Shown: positions 34,801-47,044 of the stretch, in pieces | How positions within the stretch are numbered: position 1 is the stretch's first letter | Layout of the letters: each line of letters starts with the position of its first letter | Assembly: GCF_036785885.1 (NCBI RefSeq) | Contig: NC_092323.1 | Coordinates: 14,020,501 to 14,084,500 of the forward strand | DNA length: 64,000 nucleotides | Direction of reading: 5' to 3' | Origin: Coffea arabica | Lineage: Eukaryota; Streptophyta; Magnoliopsida; Gentianales; Rubiaceae | Notes under the pieces: model-generated | The model's database searches: none | The model's input: the letters and a program-made list of their open reading frames with translations, nothing else | What the model was told of the DNA's origin: nothing | Program-made: the position numbers and the translations under genes

Positions 34801-35325
34801 TGCAATGGTCCAACCCAATCTTTACCAGCTCAGCCATTTACTTGAAAACTTCAAGATGTAACTAAAAGTTCCAAGTTCGACTATCATACTCTTCCCTTCC
34901 TCCTTTTTCCTATCGTATTACTTAGAATCCCCCTTAAATCGAAAAGATAATTACAAATTATATTGGTCCAACCCTGTTTCAATACTCGATGCTTATTAAT
35001 TAGCTTACCATATTCAGAAGGAAAACTAATTAATGGAAAGTTATCGTATCCTCTTAATTTCAAGAGTAATTACCAATAATATTGAGAGCTCAAATTGGTA
35101 ACAAACTAAATATAGGGCTAAAAAAACATTTTCAATAGCTATTAAGGTGAGAATTATTGAGAGGGAAAAAAAACAGGTTAACTATGTGAAATATAGGGCT
35201 AAAAAGGAAAAAAAAAGTGTTATGCATGCCTCAGAATTATAAGTATTACGTACATACATGTAGATATACACATTCATATATATAGATATGAGAAATTAAT
35301 AACTCTTGTTATTGCCAAAGATTAT
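31802..35325. other. AT-rich intergenic region, no gene recognised
   Basis: Long AT-rich stretch with many homopolymer runs. Open frames here (for example near 31,830-32,183 and 33,657-34,016) are hydrophobic by base bias and match nothing known. No repeat ends were found. Confidence 0.5.
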
Positions 35326-35788
35326 TGTGGACGCCTTGACCTGTTCAGACCCCATTAGCCCAAACAGCCCGTTTAGACAAGATTGTCTCTTTCATTCTCA
35401 GCCGAGGTAGAGCTCATCCCAAATAGCTATTTCACTATATTCCTACCTTCACCTAAGGCCCCCAAACACCTTGGCTGCCTATTCTACTTAGGACCGACAG
35501 TGATATGACTATCAGCCACCCTACTATTTAGGCCTGCATCTGATACCGCAGCCATAAACCGTCTCTTAGTAGCTATTAGGGAGTAAACCTCCTCATCTCC
35601 CTCATATCTTCCTCAACTATATATACTCTTCCACTATTTACAAAAGAGTTACGCAACCGACCATCCAACTAGTAAATACTTATTACTTTCAATCAATAAC
35701 TAGCTTAAGTATCGGAGTGGAACGGGGGAATAAAACCCCGCAAACTCTTTCACGGCTTATGTCGGTCAAGCTAGAGATCGCATTGTCA
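35326..35788 (+). mobile_element. short solo LTR 315 bp upstream of TSR3
   Basis: A 463-bp element starting TGTGGACGCC and ending CATTGTCA, flanked by the perfect 5-bp duplication ATTAT (35,321-35,325 and 35,789-35,793). A TATA-like TATATATACTCTTCC lies inside, followed by sequence with the feel of an LTR R/U5 part (AAGTATCGGAGTGGAACGGG). No internal region. Lineage not certain. Orientation plus is inferred from the TATA motif. Confidence 0.8.
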
Positions 35789-36103
35789 ATTATCAACGAT
35801 TAGAACCAAAAAAGAGAAGGGGAAAAAGATAACCAATACAAGGGGCACTACTTTTGTCCCTCAAGGTCTAAGAAGGGGTAAAATGATAATAATGAAATCA
35901 GAGAGGGCAAAGGTGAGACAAGAGTAAAAATATAAGGGCTTAATTTTTATCTATAAAAGTCAGAAAGTCACAAAAGTTTCCCTGTTCAAATTCCAGTTAA
36001 CAAACAGTCCTTTCCTCCCCACTTCACAGGCCACGACAGGTCGTTTTGTTTAGCTTAACCGGCCAAGCAATTCTTCTCAACTTCAATTTGAGTTTCAATC
36101 AGA

Positions 36104-39100
36104 ATGGGAAACAATAAGCAGAGACGGTTCAAGACCCATCACCACTCTCATCGGGGTGGAGCTGCTGGTGCCCAGTCCAGTCGAACCCATCAACCACTTC
36201 ACCCAACTTGGTACAAACATACACTCAAGACTCTTTCTTGTTTTATGTCTTTTTCTGATATAAACTGCTAAATTTTTTCTTTTTAATGTTGTTTTAATTG
36301 CCTAGGAATGATGAGTCTTTACCGATTGACCCAGGTATGGATTTGATCTTATGTCTTTGTTCTGTCTCTAGTTTTGGTTATCCGTGTTTTACCTGCAAGG
36401 GAGAATTATGCAAACAAGGTGTTTGATTTTATTATTCTGCGGAAGTTTAATGTGTTACTCGTCTACTTACATGCATTGTTTGCCATTTTATATCCTTGTT
36501 CGGTTGCGATAATAAAGAAGGGAATGCTGATGAAGCAGCAGTGCCAGCAGGTCCTACAATTCAGCTTGCTATGTGGGTATGCACTGAAAGTTGCAGTACT
36601 TTGAATAAAATGCTTTCTTTCTGTAGTTGCGTTTATTTTGTATTATTGACAAAATAAAAGAAAAAAAGAATTGTTAACGGGATGGTCTTTTATTAAGTTG
36701 GGAACAACATTTTTGGAAATTGTAACCTTGAAGTTTTATGGATTGTCAAACAAAATTTTACCCGTTCCAGATTTAGACTGTGAAAGAGTGTGCTTCAGGG
36801 AGTCATAGTTGTATTCAGATGGTGATTTTTTGGACTATAAGAAATTCGTCAGTCTTGGAATAAAGTTGCTACAATTTTGAAAAAAAAGCAAATTTTATCG
36901 AATTTAGTATCTCTCGCTGAATGTAAACTGCTTCACTTTGTTTCTTCCAGGATTTTGGCCAGTGTGATGCGAAAAAGTGTACGGGGCGCAAGCTTGCAAG
37001 ATTTGGTTTGTTGAAAGAAAGTATCAGTCTTTTCTGAATATGTGTAGGAAATGTTGTTTTTTGGTTGACCGTTGATACACTAATATTCTTGTATAACAAG
37101 TTACAGAGTTTTTGTTCCTTTTTTTGGTGGTTGTGGGAATGATGCCAAAGTAAAATCTTCTGACTAGTTGACTGCCAATGTTTTGCAGGAGTTGCGTGTC
37201 GGTAGTGGTTTTGGCGGCATTGTCTTGAGGTATTTACCATGGTGTAGTCTTATTAAACGTGTTGTATTCTTTAATCTGGTTATGAATGAATATGGAATCT
37301 GAGTTATGGCTAAAACTTTTATAAGAAGGAAGAAAGGAATATTTTCCTCATTATATATCGCCTACTTTCTGCACTTTCTTGTCCCTGAACTTAACTTGAG
37401 GCACAAGGAACCTCTCTATGTCATGAATCCTGTTCTTAGGAGTGAGCAGCAATATCCTATATGTTAAAGCCTTCATATCCTTTTATTTTAGTGAAATGAG
37501 CAAGCTTTTTGTGAAAGTAAGCCTCATATTGTTTATGGTGTTGAGGACATAAAACTGTGTAGCTACCTCTAAGTGCTTTCACATGGAGGTCCATTGCTCT
37601 CAGTCATATTGGCAGACAGTATTTAGTTGATACTAAATTATCTAATGGCTCAGTCTTGTGTTTGCAAGACTGATCGATTCTCCAATAGAGTTGAGAATTC
37701 ACGTTCAAAAGGAATGGTTGAAAAATAAAAATCTAGAAGAACAGTGAAAAGATATTTATGAGCCTTTAGGGAATATGCGTCTCTCATTCGGGCCTGTAAT
37801 GAAACTTGATGAATTGTTTATCACTAATAATTTAACAGAAAATTATCTTTACATACATAATTTGGTAGACTTGCTGATCACCAAAGAATAACAGATCTTT
37901 TTTCCAATATGTTTTGTGATCATGACAGATCCCAAATGACAAAACAGAAAAAATGTGCTTTTTAGTTCCTGCCAAGAAAGCTATTTGACCTTGATACTGA
38001 ATGCAAAAGCAAATGTAAATTTCTTGTTTAGATAATTAGCATGATCGGATGAAAAAGTTTTGAAACATCTGCAGGCCTACTTTATCATGTCTTTTGTTTT
38101 GTTTTATTATTAACTTATTTTTATCTGTATTATGCTATTTATTTTTGGTACCATTCATATGTTTCAGTCCTGCTGGGGTGCAGTGCGTCTCAAGAGAAGA
38201 TCAACCGTTAATTAATAAGAAAGGATTAGCTGTTGTTGATTGTTCTTGGGCACGTCTGGATGATGTACCTTTTGCTAAGCTGCGATGTGCTGCTCCTCGC
38301 CTTTGTATGTGCCTTATCCATGCACTGACAGCATTATGTCTTGTCTTCTGGCAACATCCATTGACATTGTTTCTCAGAAATTTCCTTATTAAGTGCAAAA
38401 AGAAGGGAAAAGAAAAGTGTTTTCTTTTGAAATCATTGAAGTCCTAATCCTCCACAATGTATAAGGTGTTCCACTTTGGTCACAAATTGTTTTGATAGTA
38501 ATAAAGAGCGTAATTTTTTGGTTTAGAATTAATGGTAGTCAGTTGCTATTGTCAGCTATGAGTCTTATTACACGGCATCTTTTGTCATGTACATGAGCTA
38601 ATTCTTGATTCTACACTGTCATACTTTGTTATGCCAATCTTTACACTTCTCATTATGTTTTGGCAATTGAACACAACATTTGAGTATTGTATCCATGGTA
38701 GTGCTTGTAACTTGAGCTCCTATATGTGTACAATTTTCGAAGGAAATTTCGACCATAGTAATTGAAGAACTGAAATTGTTGGCCTGAGAATACTTTTTTG
38801 CTTTGCTATGCACTACCAGATTTAGTTCATACTAATATATTTTCTTGGACAGGGGGTCAAATCATAAAGGCTGACACTATTTTTTGCGTACCTGTATTAA
38901 GCTAAAGTTTTAGTGGTCAACTTTCTCCCTTGGTTTGGTTTGTTGGGAACTAGCAAAAGAGCAGACTAACCGCTAGTAGAGTAGTAGTTGGGCTCACATT
39001 GAGGTTTCAAAAGGTTTGATTAGCCTTAGTCCTGATTGTAGGTGATCAATATTGTTCTTGAACGTCATGTCAGACTTTCCTAAGGGTGTAGGTGGAATTT

Positions 39101-41193
39101 TGTTGAATATACCAATTACATATACTTTAAGCAATATACATATAATGATTCCTTTTTGATTTGTATTCATATAGTCATCTTTGTTTCTTTCATTTGCCAC
39201 ATCTTTTCTCTTAAATTGAGTATTTGTCTGTCATGCAGTGCCATGGTTGGTAGCAGCAAATCCAGTCAACTATGGTCGTCCATGTGAGCTATCTTGTGTT
39301 GAAGCACTTGCTGCAGCTTTAATCATATGGTAGTGGACATAATCATTTGTGGCTTGTTATTCTAATGCTTAGTAGTACCTCATCTTCCTGTAGGTGGTGT
39401 TCCACACTAGTCAAGTTTATAGTGTTTCACTGATCTATGAGAAATAATCCAATGGCTGTGCAGTAGCAGATTGTAGAAGTGTTGAAAATCAAATTCAGAC
39501 AAATTATATGAGCTACACTCACTCAATTTTTGTTGTAGTATCATAGTATTGCTCGTCCTAATTATTGGCAGACAATCTTTAACAGAAGAAAGAGAAGCAG
39601 CCTTACCATGTTTCCGTGTTCAGTCTTCATATTAGTTAAGGAACCAACTTGTTCATTGAACCCATTTTGTTCTTGTATGCTGTTATTGTTGAGAAATTTT
39701 TCGAATGCTTTTGTATGCATCAGTAGTTTTTGGCGTATTATGGTGAAAATTGCCTATTCAATCCTGTACAGAAAGGAAATCCTAAAGTTCCTGTAGTTTG
39801 TTATTCTAAGCATATGTTCGTATATTTCTGTTCTTTCATCTTTTGAGATAATATGGACCCAATGAGACATTGTCCATCCGCTGGTAAATGAAAATTTGCT
39901 CATGTCAAGCCACAGTTTGCTAATCTTGACTGATTATCCTATTGTGGAACACTCATTGGAAGTCTTGATGGCTTCTGAGACATTCGATTGAGCACCTGTT
40001 TCATTCTTTTCCTTTTAAGTTCTTATTTATCCTTTTGATTTTTGTCTGGTGCTCTATTTCATGGATGTTGATGTCATAAATTTCTTTATCTGGTTGAACA
40101 GTGGTGAAGAGGAAACTGCAAATATATTGTTAGGCAAGTTCAAATGGGGTCACGCTTTCTTGTCCCTCAACAGGTACCTTGTACTTATAATCGAAATATC
40201 TCCTAATTGATTTCAGTTCTTTCATACTCTCTTTTTGGTTTTCATTCCTTTCAGCTTAAATGGTTTTGCAATTGCCTATTAGGTGCATGTTTTTGTGTTG
40301 AGATACGGTTCTTGGGGATTCTGGATGAGTTGAACAAGCAAAGATTGAACTCTAATAGTCTCTGGATCTCTTTTATTCTTTAGAAGTACCCTCCTAAACC
40401 TTTGGAACATTTATCTGACACCGTTGAATATTAATAGTCCTCTTCTATTTTGGTACACTGCAGTAGAACCTACTTTCCAGAACATCATTGTTATAGAGCA
40501 AACAAAAACCATTGCAGGAGAGTTGACTATGTAATTGAATTGGAGGCTCTTTGTCCCTTTTCTGAGTAAATGATTGTTTCTGCTATTAGTGTATGGTTTA
40601 GACATCCAATCTTTAGTAGAAGACAAGTAATTACTACGAGTCTGTTTACCTTGTTGTGTGTTAATAACTCTTGATAATTTTTCTAGCTGTTGCCTAGTTT
40701 GACAATGTCCCAAACTCAATATTTGCAGAGAGCTTCTGAAGTCATACTCGGAATGTAAAAATAGTGCGGATATCATTTCAGTCCAAAATGATTGGCTGTC
40801 CCAGCAAAGCTCGCATATTACTAGGACTTCCACAAATGCTCAAGGTAGATCTTCTTCTATTAAAAGACGATGATGCTAATGTCACCATGTCATAACTCTT
40901 GTTTATCTGTTCAACCTTGTGCCATGCACTTGGATAGTAGTCATGACTTGTAGACGCGCAAGAATGTAGATGGTATTCACACACTCTTCTCACAAAGAGC
41001 AAATCTCAATCAGCTTTACATCTTCTTACTAGCTTGAGATATTATATCACATTCTGCTGTTTCAGGGGAAAAAGTTGAACCTTCTGAAGAGGATGAGGGC
41101 TCATCTAATGATTCTGATGATGGGCTTCCACCACTTGAACGAAATATGAATCATTTGTACTTGGATGATAGTGATAAAGAAGAAAGTGAGTAA
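36104..41193 (+). CDS. TSR3: 18S rRNA aminocarboxypropyltransferase TSR3
   Basis: TSR3 adds the acp group to a hypermodified pseudouridine of 18S rRNA late in small-subunit assembly, using S-adenosylmethionine. Ten exons: 36,104-36,210; 36,306-36,334; 36,521-36,576; 36,951-37,016; 37,189-37,229; 38,168-38,304; 39,239-39,329; 40,102-40,173; 40,729-40,844; 41,066-41,193; 280 residues. Hallmarks in order: [92 protein letters not shown]. The N-terminus is His/Arg-rich, the C-terminus acidic and Ser-rich, as usual. All junctions are GT-AG except the fourth intron, where no GT donor keeps frame; the exon must stop at LLK before GAAAGT. A short solo LTR lies upstream. Confidence 0.92.
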
Positions 41194-42026
41194 CCAGGAG
41201 ACTGCTTTCCTTTTCTTTCTTTGATAAGGGACATAGAGGACTTTGAGCATGTGATGCATTCAGGAATCAAAGAGCTTGCAGCTGTATTTTGTCATCCTGC
41301 AGCAGTACTGAACAAGTAGAAAATCTTTCATGTCATGCAAGTTAAGATTTTACATGCTTTCTGGGTTTTTTGCCCCTTGTAACATTCTAGTTTAGCGTGT
41401 TTTTGGGAACATTGTGTTCTATTTCAATTTTGCAGGCACTCTTTCACATCCTCTTTTATGTTAATGTAAATTCCACAGCCTCATACTAGAATAGTATTAT
41501 ATTATCCAACCTGTATCTCTTAAGGTGACAAAATCGGCCTTAAGGTCATTCATATTAATAAAATCCTCCCCTCCTTTTCAAATTTACGTTTTTATCCTTC
41601 AAACTTGTTAGATGCCTAAATTATTTGAGTCATATTCGACAATCACATCAAATTACAAGTAAATAAAACCTTAGGTTTCTAGAAATTGTATCATCAATAC
41701 AAGACATTCATCTTCGAGTGTTCCACAGATTCAAGAGCCACCCTATATATCTTTCGCTATATTAAATTAAATTATAAAAAAATCTTTTCAAGTTGAGAAT
41801 AATTAAATAACTCTTAATGAAATGGTTCTCATATTTTAACTTCTATATCCAAATCCTAAAAGTCCTATGCTTTCACAACAAGTAAAGAATAAAAATGCAA
41901 TTCATGCAGTAAGATTTACTTGAACATTAGCCTCAACTCAAAGATTCTACCAATCAAAATTCTTTTTAGGTCCAATCAAGTTTCATCAAAAAGGCCCAAA
42001 AAAAAAAGGAGAGAGAAATTCATCAA

Positions 42027-42413
42027 GGGTATCCAGGTAATTCCACAAATTTCCACTCAATACTTCAGTCCTCTTGACTTCGGATGTCGAGCCAACAGTC
42101 CAAGCTTATTGATCATCAAGACATCTCTAAAATCTAAATCTTGATGGAGGTGGGAGGTCAAGGGTTCGATCCTAACCTCCCACCAGCCACTATTTGTCGC
42201 TTCCCTCTCCCTCTCCTCTTAGATTAGGCTAAAATAGTTTATAGAAATGTTATTGTTGTTGGCTGAAAAAAAAAAGAAAAAGAAAAGACTTTCCATGTAG
42301 AAGGCTAATATAAATGTGACGCAAACACACAGTCACACACTAAAACTGGAACACAAGGGCATTCAGGTAATTCCATAAATTCCCATTCCATGCCCTTCAG
42401 TCCTCTTGACTTC
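42027..42413. repeat. direct repeat of about 55 bp in the ACINUS-like promoter region
   Basis: 42,027-42,081 (GGGTATCCAGGTAATTCCAC to CCTCTTGACTTC) recurs at 42,357-42,413 (GGGCATTCAGGTAATTCCAT to CCTCTTGACTTC). About 80% identical by eye. The second copy abuts the putative TATA box. Confidence 0.8.
42145..42285 (+). mobile_element. SINE-like fragment
   Basis: Contains GGTGGGAGGT and its inverted partner ACCTCCCACC around a B-box-like AGGGTTCGATCCTAA, and ends in GGCTG followed by a poly-A-rich tail. No A box and no clear target site duplication were found, so it is probably an incomplete tRNA-derived SINE. Confidence 0.45.
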
Positions 42414-42512
42414 CTATATAAAATAGCCCCCTTCTCTCCTCTCTTCTCCTGTCTTCATCCGTCGCCACGAGGGCAAGTAGTATATAATGTGACGCAAACA
42501 CACAGTCACACA
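42313..42512. repeat. perfect 27-bp direct repeat around the ACINUS-like core promoter
   Basis: The same 27 bases (starting AATGTGACGCAAACACAC) lie at 42,313-42,339 and 42,486-42,512, one copy on each side of the putative TATA box at 42,415. Confidence 0.9.
42415..42426 (+). promoter_or_regulatory. putative TATA box of the ACINUS-like gene
   Basis: TATATAAAATAG followed by a CT-rich stretch (CCCCCTTCTCTCC), typical of a plant start region. It lies 1.3 kb before the start codon, so a leader with an intron in it is expected; a TTC microsatellite at 42,609-42,635 would be in the leader. Confidence 0.45.
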
Positions 42513-43708
42513 GTAGAGCTCAAACCCCCCACCGAACGAAAACCCTAAAAACTCCCAGTCCCCTTTTTCACGGCAATCCCAAAAATTCCCGCATAAAATC
42601 ATCGTTGCCTTCTTCTTCTTCTTCTTCTTCTTCTTTCGATTGCTCTGTTTCTTTTTTCTGTTTATTTCCATTTGTCTTTTCTATTTTTCGTGTTTTGATT
42701 CTTCGTCTGATGCTTATTTTTGTGTGTTGTGATTGAACCTAGGGTTTTCCTTATATTCACATATACATTCAAGCCTCCGAATTTCGAGTTATCTCTGTAA
42801 GCTTTTGTTTCGCATTATTCATTTCCGTTCTTGCACGTATTTTTTTATTCTTTTTTTTTCTTTCGATTGTTGCCTTTATGCTGACAGTTGATGGTTTAGT
42901 TGTTGACTAAAGATTAAATCATGTCTCAGCTAATTAATAGTTCGTTGGAGTTGTAATTTTTAGTTTAATCATTCTTGGGTCTTCTTCTGTGGTATATGAT
43001 TTATTTTTTTTTGTCCTTTAATGGCACAGATTTAGAGGATTGTAGGATTGTAAGTGTAAGGTAAATTGTGGGATGATAATGGCTTTTATTTTTACTGATT
43101 ATTGCATTAGAAGTTAGCCATTGGACTCCAATTTGGTTGCTGGTTCTTGGGGAATACAAGGAAAATGCATGCTTTATTCAAGTTAGCTCTTGTACCAACT
43201 CGAATTATTTTGACTTAATGACATAGTGATTAAACCGTTTCTGTTTTCGATGTAAACCAAATTCTAAGCGATGATATGCTTGGATCTTGTCATTGACTTC
43301 GTATTACTTTCTAGTTTTGGTTCTGAAACGAACTTTGAAAGATGGGTTTAGATTTAGAGCAGCTAGTGACATAGTATCTGCTGGCTTTCAAGGTTTGGAA
43401 TATGTGTGCAAATTGGGTTCTACTTGAATTTTTACTTTATCCTTTTACATATATTCCATTACTTTTACTTTTTATGTTACAAATGAAATATTAAATGGCT
43501 AGGTTGTGTTGTCTTCAGGCAATCTACTGCTCCCATGCTCTTTTTTTTGTTTAGCTTGGGAATAGTTTTTTTTTTCCTTTTGACTTCCATTTGAAAATAT
43601 CAATAACTTGGTTATCAGTCAATTGTCCTGAGTATCTAACAAGTTTTTTGAATCTAATGCTTTGGTCAGGGTGAATTTCTGTCTGAGGTATACTTTTGGA
43701 CTATCAAA

Positions 43709-46700
43709 ATGTCCTCACCCTATCCTGTTCTTGGCAGTCGACCCATTGATCAATGGAAGGTTGCAGAACTAAAGGAAGAACTTAAGAGACGTAAATTGAT
43801 GACAAAGGGTTTGAAAGAGGATTTAATCAAGCGGCTGGATGAAGCAATTCGTGGTGAGCAAGGGAGAAGTGATCTGAATAATGTCAACGGTCATGATTCT
43901 GTTCTTCCTTCTGAGATGCTGACTGGGCATGAAAGCACAGTAGCGTATGTTTGTGATAGTGCTCAGAGCAATATTGGTATTGGTAATACTACGACTCAGG
44001 AAATAAATGAAGATTTGCAACCCCGGGTCACCTATGAGCAAGAGAGGAGTAACGCGCCTGATTCAATTAACCATGGTGTGCCTGTAAATGAAAAAGTCGG
44101 TGGCAACATGCTTAATGTTGACATCAATGAGGGCCAAGGGTCAATTGAAGAGAAACTTAGAGAAGAGGAAGGGGTAGATGATTCTTATTCTGCTGGGTTG
44201 GAAGGGAAGCAGACAGATCAAGTTACTGATAAGGAAACCAGTGACTTTTTCACCCAGAATCTGGAGCCTGTCATAACTATGGGTGAGGAAGACTTGCAGA
44301 AGACCGTGCCTCATAATGAGAGTCATGGTTTGCAGGCTCAGCTGGAGAATGACGATTCGAAGCCCTTACATGTGGATGCTAAAGACAACGTATATGATAC
44401 AAATAACCAGGTATCTGAGGTCAAGCCTGTTTTAGGGCTTCAAGTAAAATCTGATTCTATTTCTACTGATACTGTCTCAATTATTGAAAACAATGAACTA
44501 AAGGATAATATAATTGCTGATGATGTCAAACTAGAAGTAGATGTTAAGCCTGAGATGGTGCAGCCATCGTCTAGCAGTGTTGTTCATCAAGGTGGCAAAT
44601 CACATCCAATGGATGTTGAAGAGCCACATGCTAACAAGGTATCTTTGAAAGAGACAGGTAGTAGTAATGTCAAAAATGCAGATGTTATTCCTAAAAATGA
44701 GACTGGAGATTTGGGTTTTTCAGAAAAACCAAATGTAGCCAGAAGTTCTGGTGATTACATGGAGGAGGATGTAAGGGAGAGTAAGCAGATGAATTCTAAG
44801 ACGGATTCCGTTGAAATAAGGATTGAGGCTGGAAAAGTTGATGGACCAACAACTAAGGATGAAGGTCTCGTTGATATTCTAAGCGAAGATGCTCCAGCTG
44901 AGAAGAAGGTTGCTATTGTTGAAGACAAGGGTGTCCCTGCTGCACCATCAGTAAAAAGAAAGTTAAATGGTGAGGTTTATATCCCATTGTTCATGATTTC
45001 CTGCTTCCCTGTTACTCCTCAAGCTCCTCATGTCATGCATTAGTTGTGGCCTTTTGCTTCTTTTAGGTGTTTGTTTGCCTTATTATGAGCTATGTTTTTT
45101 GAAAACTCGCCTATTTCTGGTCTTAAATGTCCATAATGTAATCTGAAGATCTTCTAGGTCCTGTAAGTCTTGTCTATTGTCTTTACTGCTGTGGCAAAGT
45201 ATGTGATTTCCCCTTTATGCAGTGACCAAATCTGTTTGTGTCTCTCTTTCAATTGTTCTTGGTGAAGGAAATATCTTTTGGCTTAGGAATCTTGGATTAT
45301 TACTATGATTAGCACGAATACAGATGTGTCTCCTTGAAAATTTGGTCTCAGCTAGCATTAATCTAGGTTTACCCAGCTTGCCACTGAAATTGAGATAAGA
45401 AATTATCCCTTTTTTACTAGTACGGGGGGTGTGTGTGTGTGCATATTCTTGTTGGTATGGTATGCTGCATGCAAGAATATATGCTTATGCGTACTGTGCT
45501 GTATGGAATCTATTTTACTATATTGTTCATTGTTAGACTGCTGTAGGATATGTTGCATCTTTGCCAGGGTAATTTAATGCAGTATATCCAGAGACATTTG
45601 TTTTTCAGTAAACTGTTTTAGTACATCTCTAAATACTGAAGTGAATGGTAAACTATATAATAATGTTATGCCTTATGAAATGGCTGTTTCTTTGGCAATT
45701 GTACATAATGATCTGTAATGATCTCTTTTGCAGATCAACAAACAGTTGGGAACAATGACATTGCAAAAAGGCAGCGTCGATGGAACTCAGAAGGGTTAAA
45801 GATTCCTGAGCCACAAAGTACTGATGTTTCTACTACACCAAAGGATATATTTCAACCTGCACTTAGGCGCAGTTTCTCTAGGTCTGATTCAACAGTCGGT
45901 GAAGAAATGCCAAACGAACGTGTTGGTGAGTTAATGTTTTATCATGCTTCTGGCTGCATTGTACAAAAGTATAAGATGTTTTTGTAGCAGAATATCTGGT
46001 TAATGTTCACTCTGAAAAGGATTTGGCAGGCTCAAGAAGTCCACTGATCTCTTTAGAACCACTATCCTGTATAGAATACATGATTTTTTGTAATTTCATT
46101 TTCTTTATTTTTTTATATAAAATTTTTCTTAATAAGTTTCTCTAGTTTTGCTTCAAAATATGTTAAATGGAATTCCATTTCTCTCCAATAAAAGTTGGCT
46201 GCTCGTGTGACAGTGCCACCATCACCAAAGCCTCCGACCGATTCTCTAAGAATTGATCGTTTTCTGCGGCCTTTCACATTGAAAGCTGTCCAAGAACTTC
46301 TTGGCAAGACAGGGACTGTCACCAATTTTTGGATGGATCAGATCAAAACACATTGCTATGTATCTGTGAGTAATCTCTCTCTCTCTGTGCATCTTTGTTA
46401 TATTTGTCTTGTATTTGGTTTGAATATTGGCAATCTGTATGCTGTAAATATTTGGGGACTGTGTTTCCATTCAAGTAGCGTTTGGGTTTGCAAGTATTTT
46501 AAGACTATTTTGTGTGATTGGACATCTCATTGTGGTTTTCTACATGCAGTATTCATCTGTGGAAGAAGCTGTAGAAACACGAAATGCTGTATACAACTTG
46601 CAATGGCCACCCAATGGGGGACGCTTATTGGTCGCTGAATTTGTTGACCCCCAGGAAGTTAAAGTGCGTGCAGAGGCTCCTCCCCAGTCTCCTGCAACCC

Positions 46701-47044
46701 CTGTAAGCTCAGGTGCTGGTGCCCCTCCTGTTCCCCAGCATGTGCATCCCCAACCCTCTCCCAGGCCACAGCTTCCAAAGCAGCAACTTCCACAGCCTCC
46801 ACTTCCCCCTCCGCCACCCTTGTCGAATCCACCACCTTCAAGGGAACATCCTGCATCGGTGAAGGAGCGGCTGACTCTCCCACCACCACCACCTCCCCTT
46901 CCTGAGAAAATTGATCCGCCAATTTTGACATTGGATGATCTCTTTAGGAAAACTAAAGCAACCCCGCGCATCTACTACTTACCACTGTCTGATGGCCAAG
47001 TTGCAGCAAAGCTCCAGGCTCAGGGAAAGACTGGCAAGCAGTAG
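43709..47044 (+). CDS. ACINUS-like SAP and RRM domain protein (exon junction / ASAP complex)
   Basis: Four coding exons: 43,709-44,969; 45,734-45,925; 46,214-46,365; 46,550-47,044; 699 residues, all GT-AG with matching phases. An N-terminal SAP motif (about residues 13-47, WKVAELKEELKRRKLMTKG) is followed by a long acidic, low-complexity middle, a basic KRQRRWNSEGLKIP box, an RRM-like fold (about 486-560, DSLRIDRFLRPFTLKAVQEL ... GGRLLVAEFV), a Pro-rich linker and the C-terminal RSB motif (LDDLFRKTKATPRIYYLPL). The RSB motif binds RNPS1/SR45-like partners and SAP18 in the ASAP complex. This is the architecture of animal Acinus and of Arabidopsis ACINUS (from memory At4g39680). The second acceptor was chosen at GTGACAG (46,213) because it keeps frame and gives the conserved NERVVPPSPKPP. 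Confidence 0.9.

Larger units (their letters stand above)
41194..42414. other. TSR3 3' flank and ACINUS-like upstream region
   Basis: AT-rich from 41,560 to 41,900, then a SINE-like fragment and two sets of direct repeats close to the next promoter. No gene. Confidence 0.45.

Noticed and set aside
46540-46971. Gly-rich open frame opposite the ACINUS-like last exon
   Set aside because: It is the antisense of the proline-rich coding stretch; composition follows from that.
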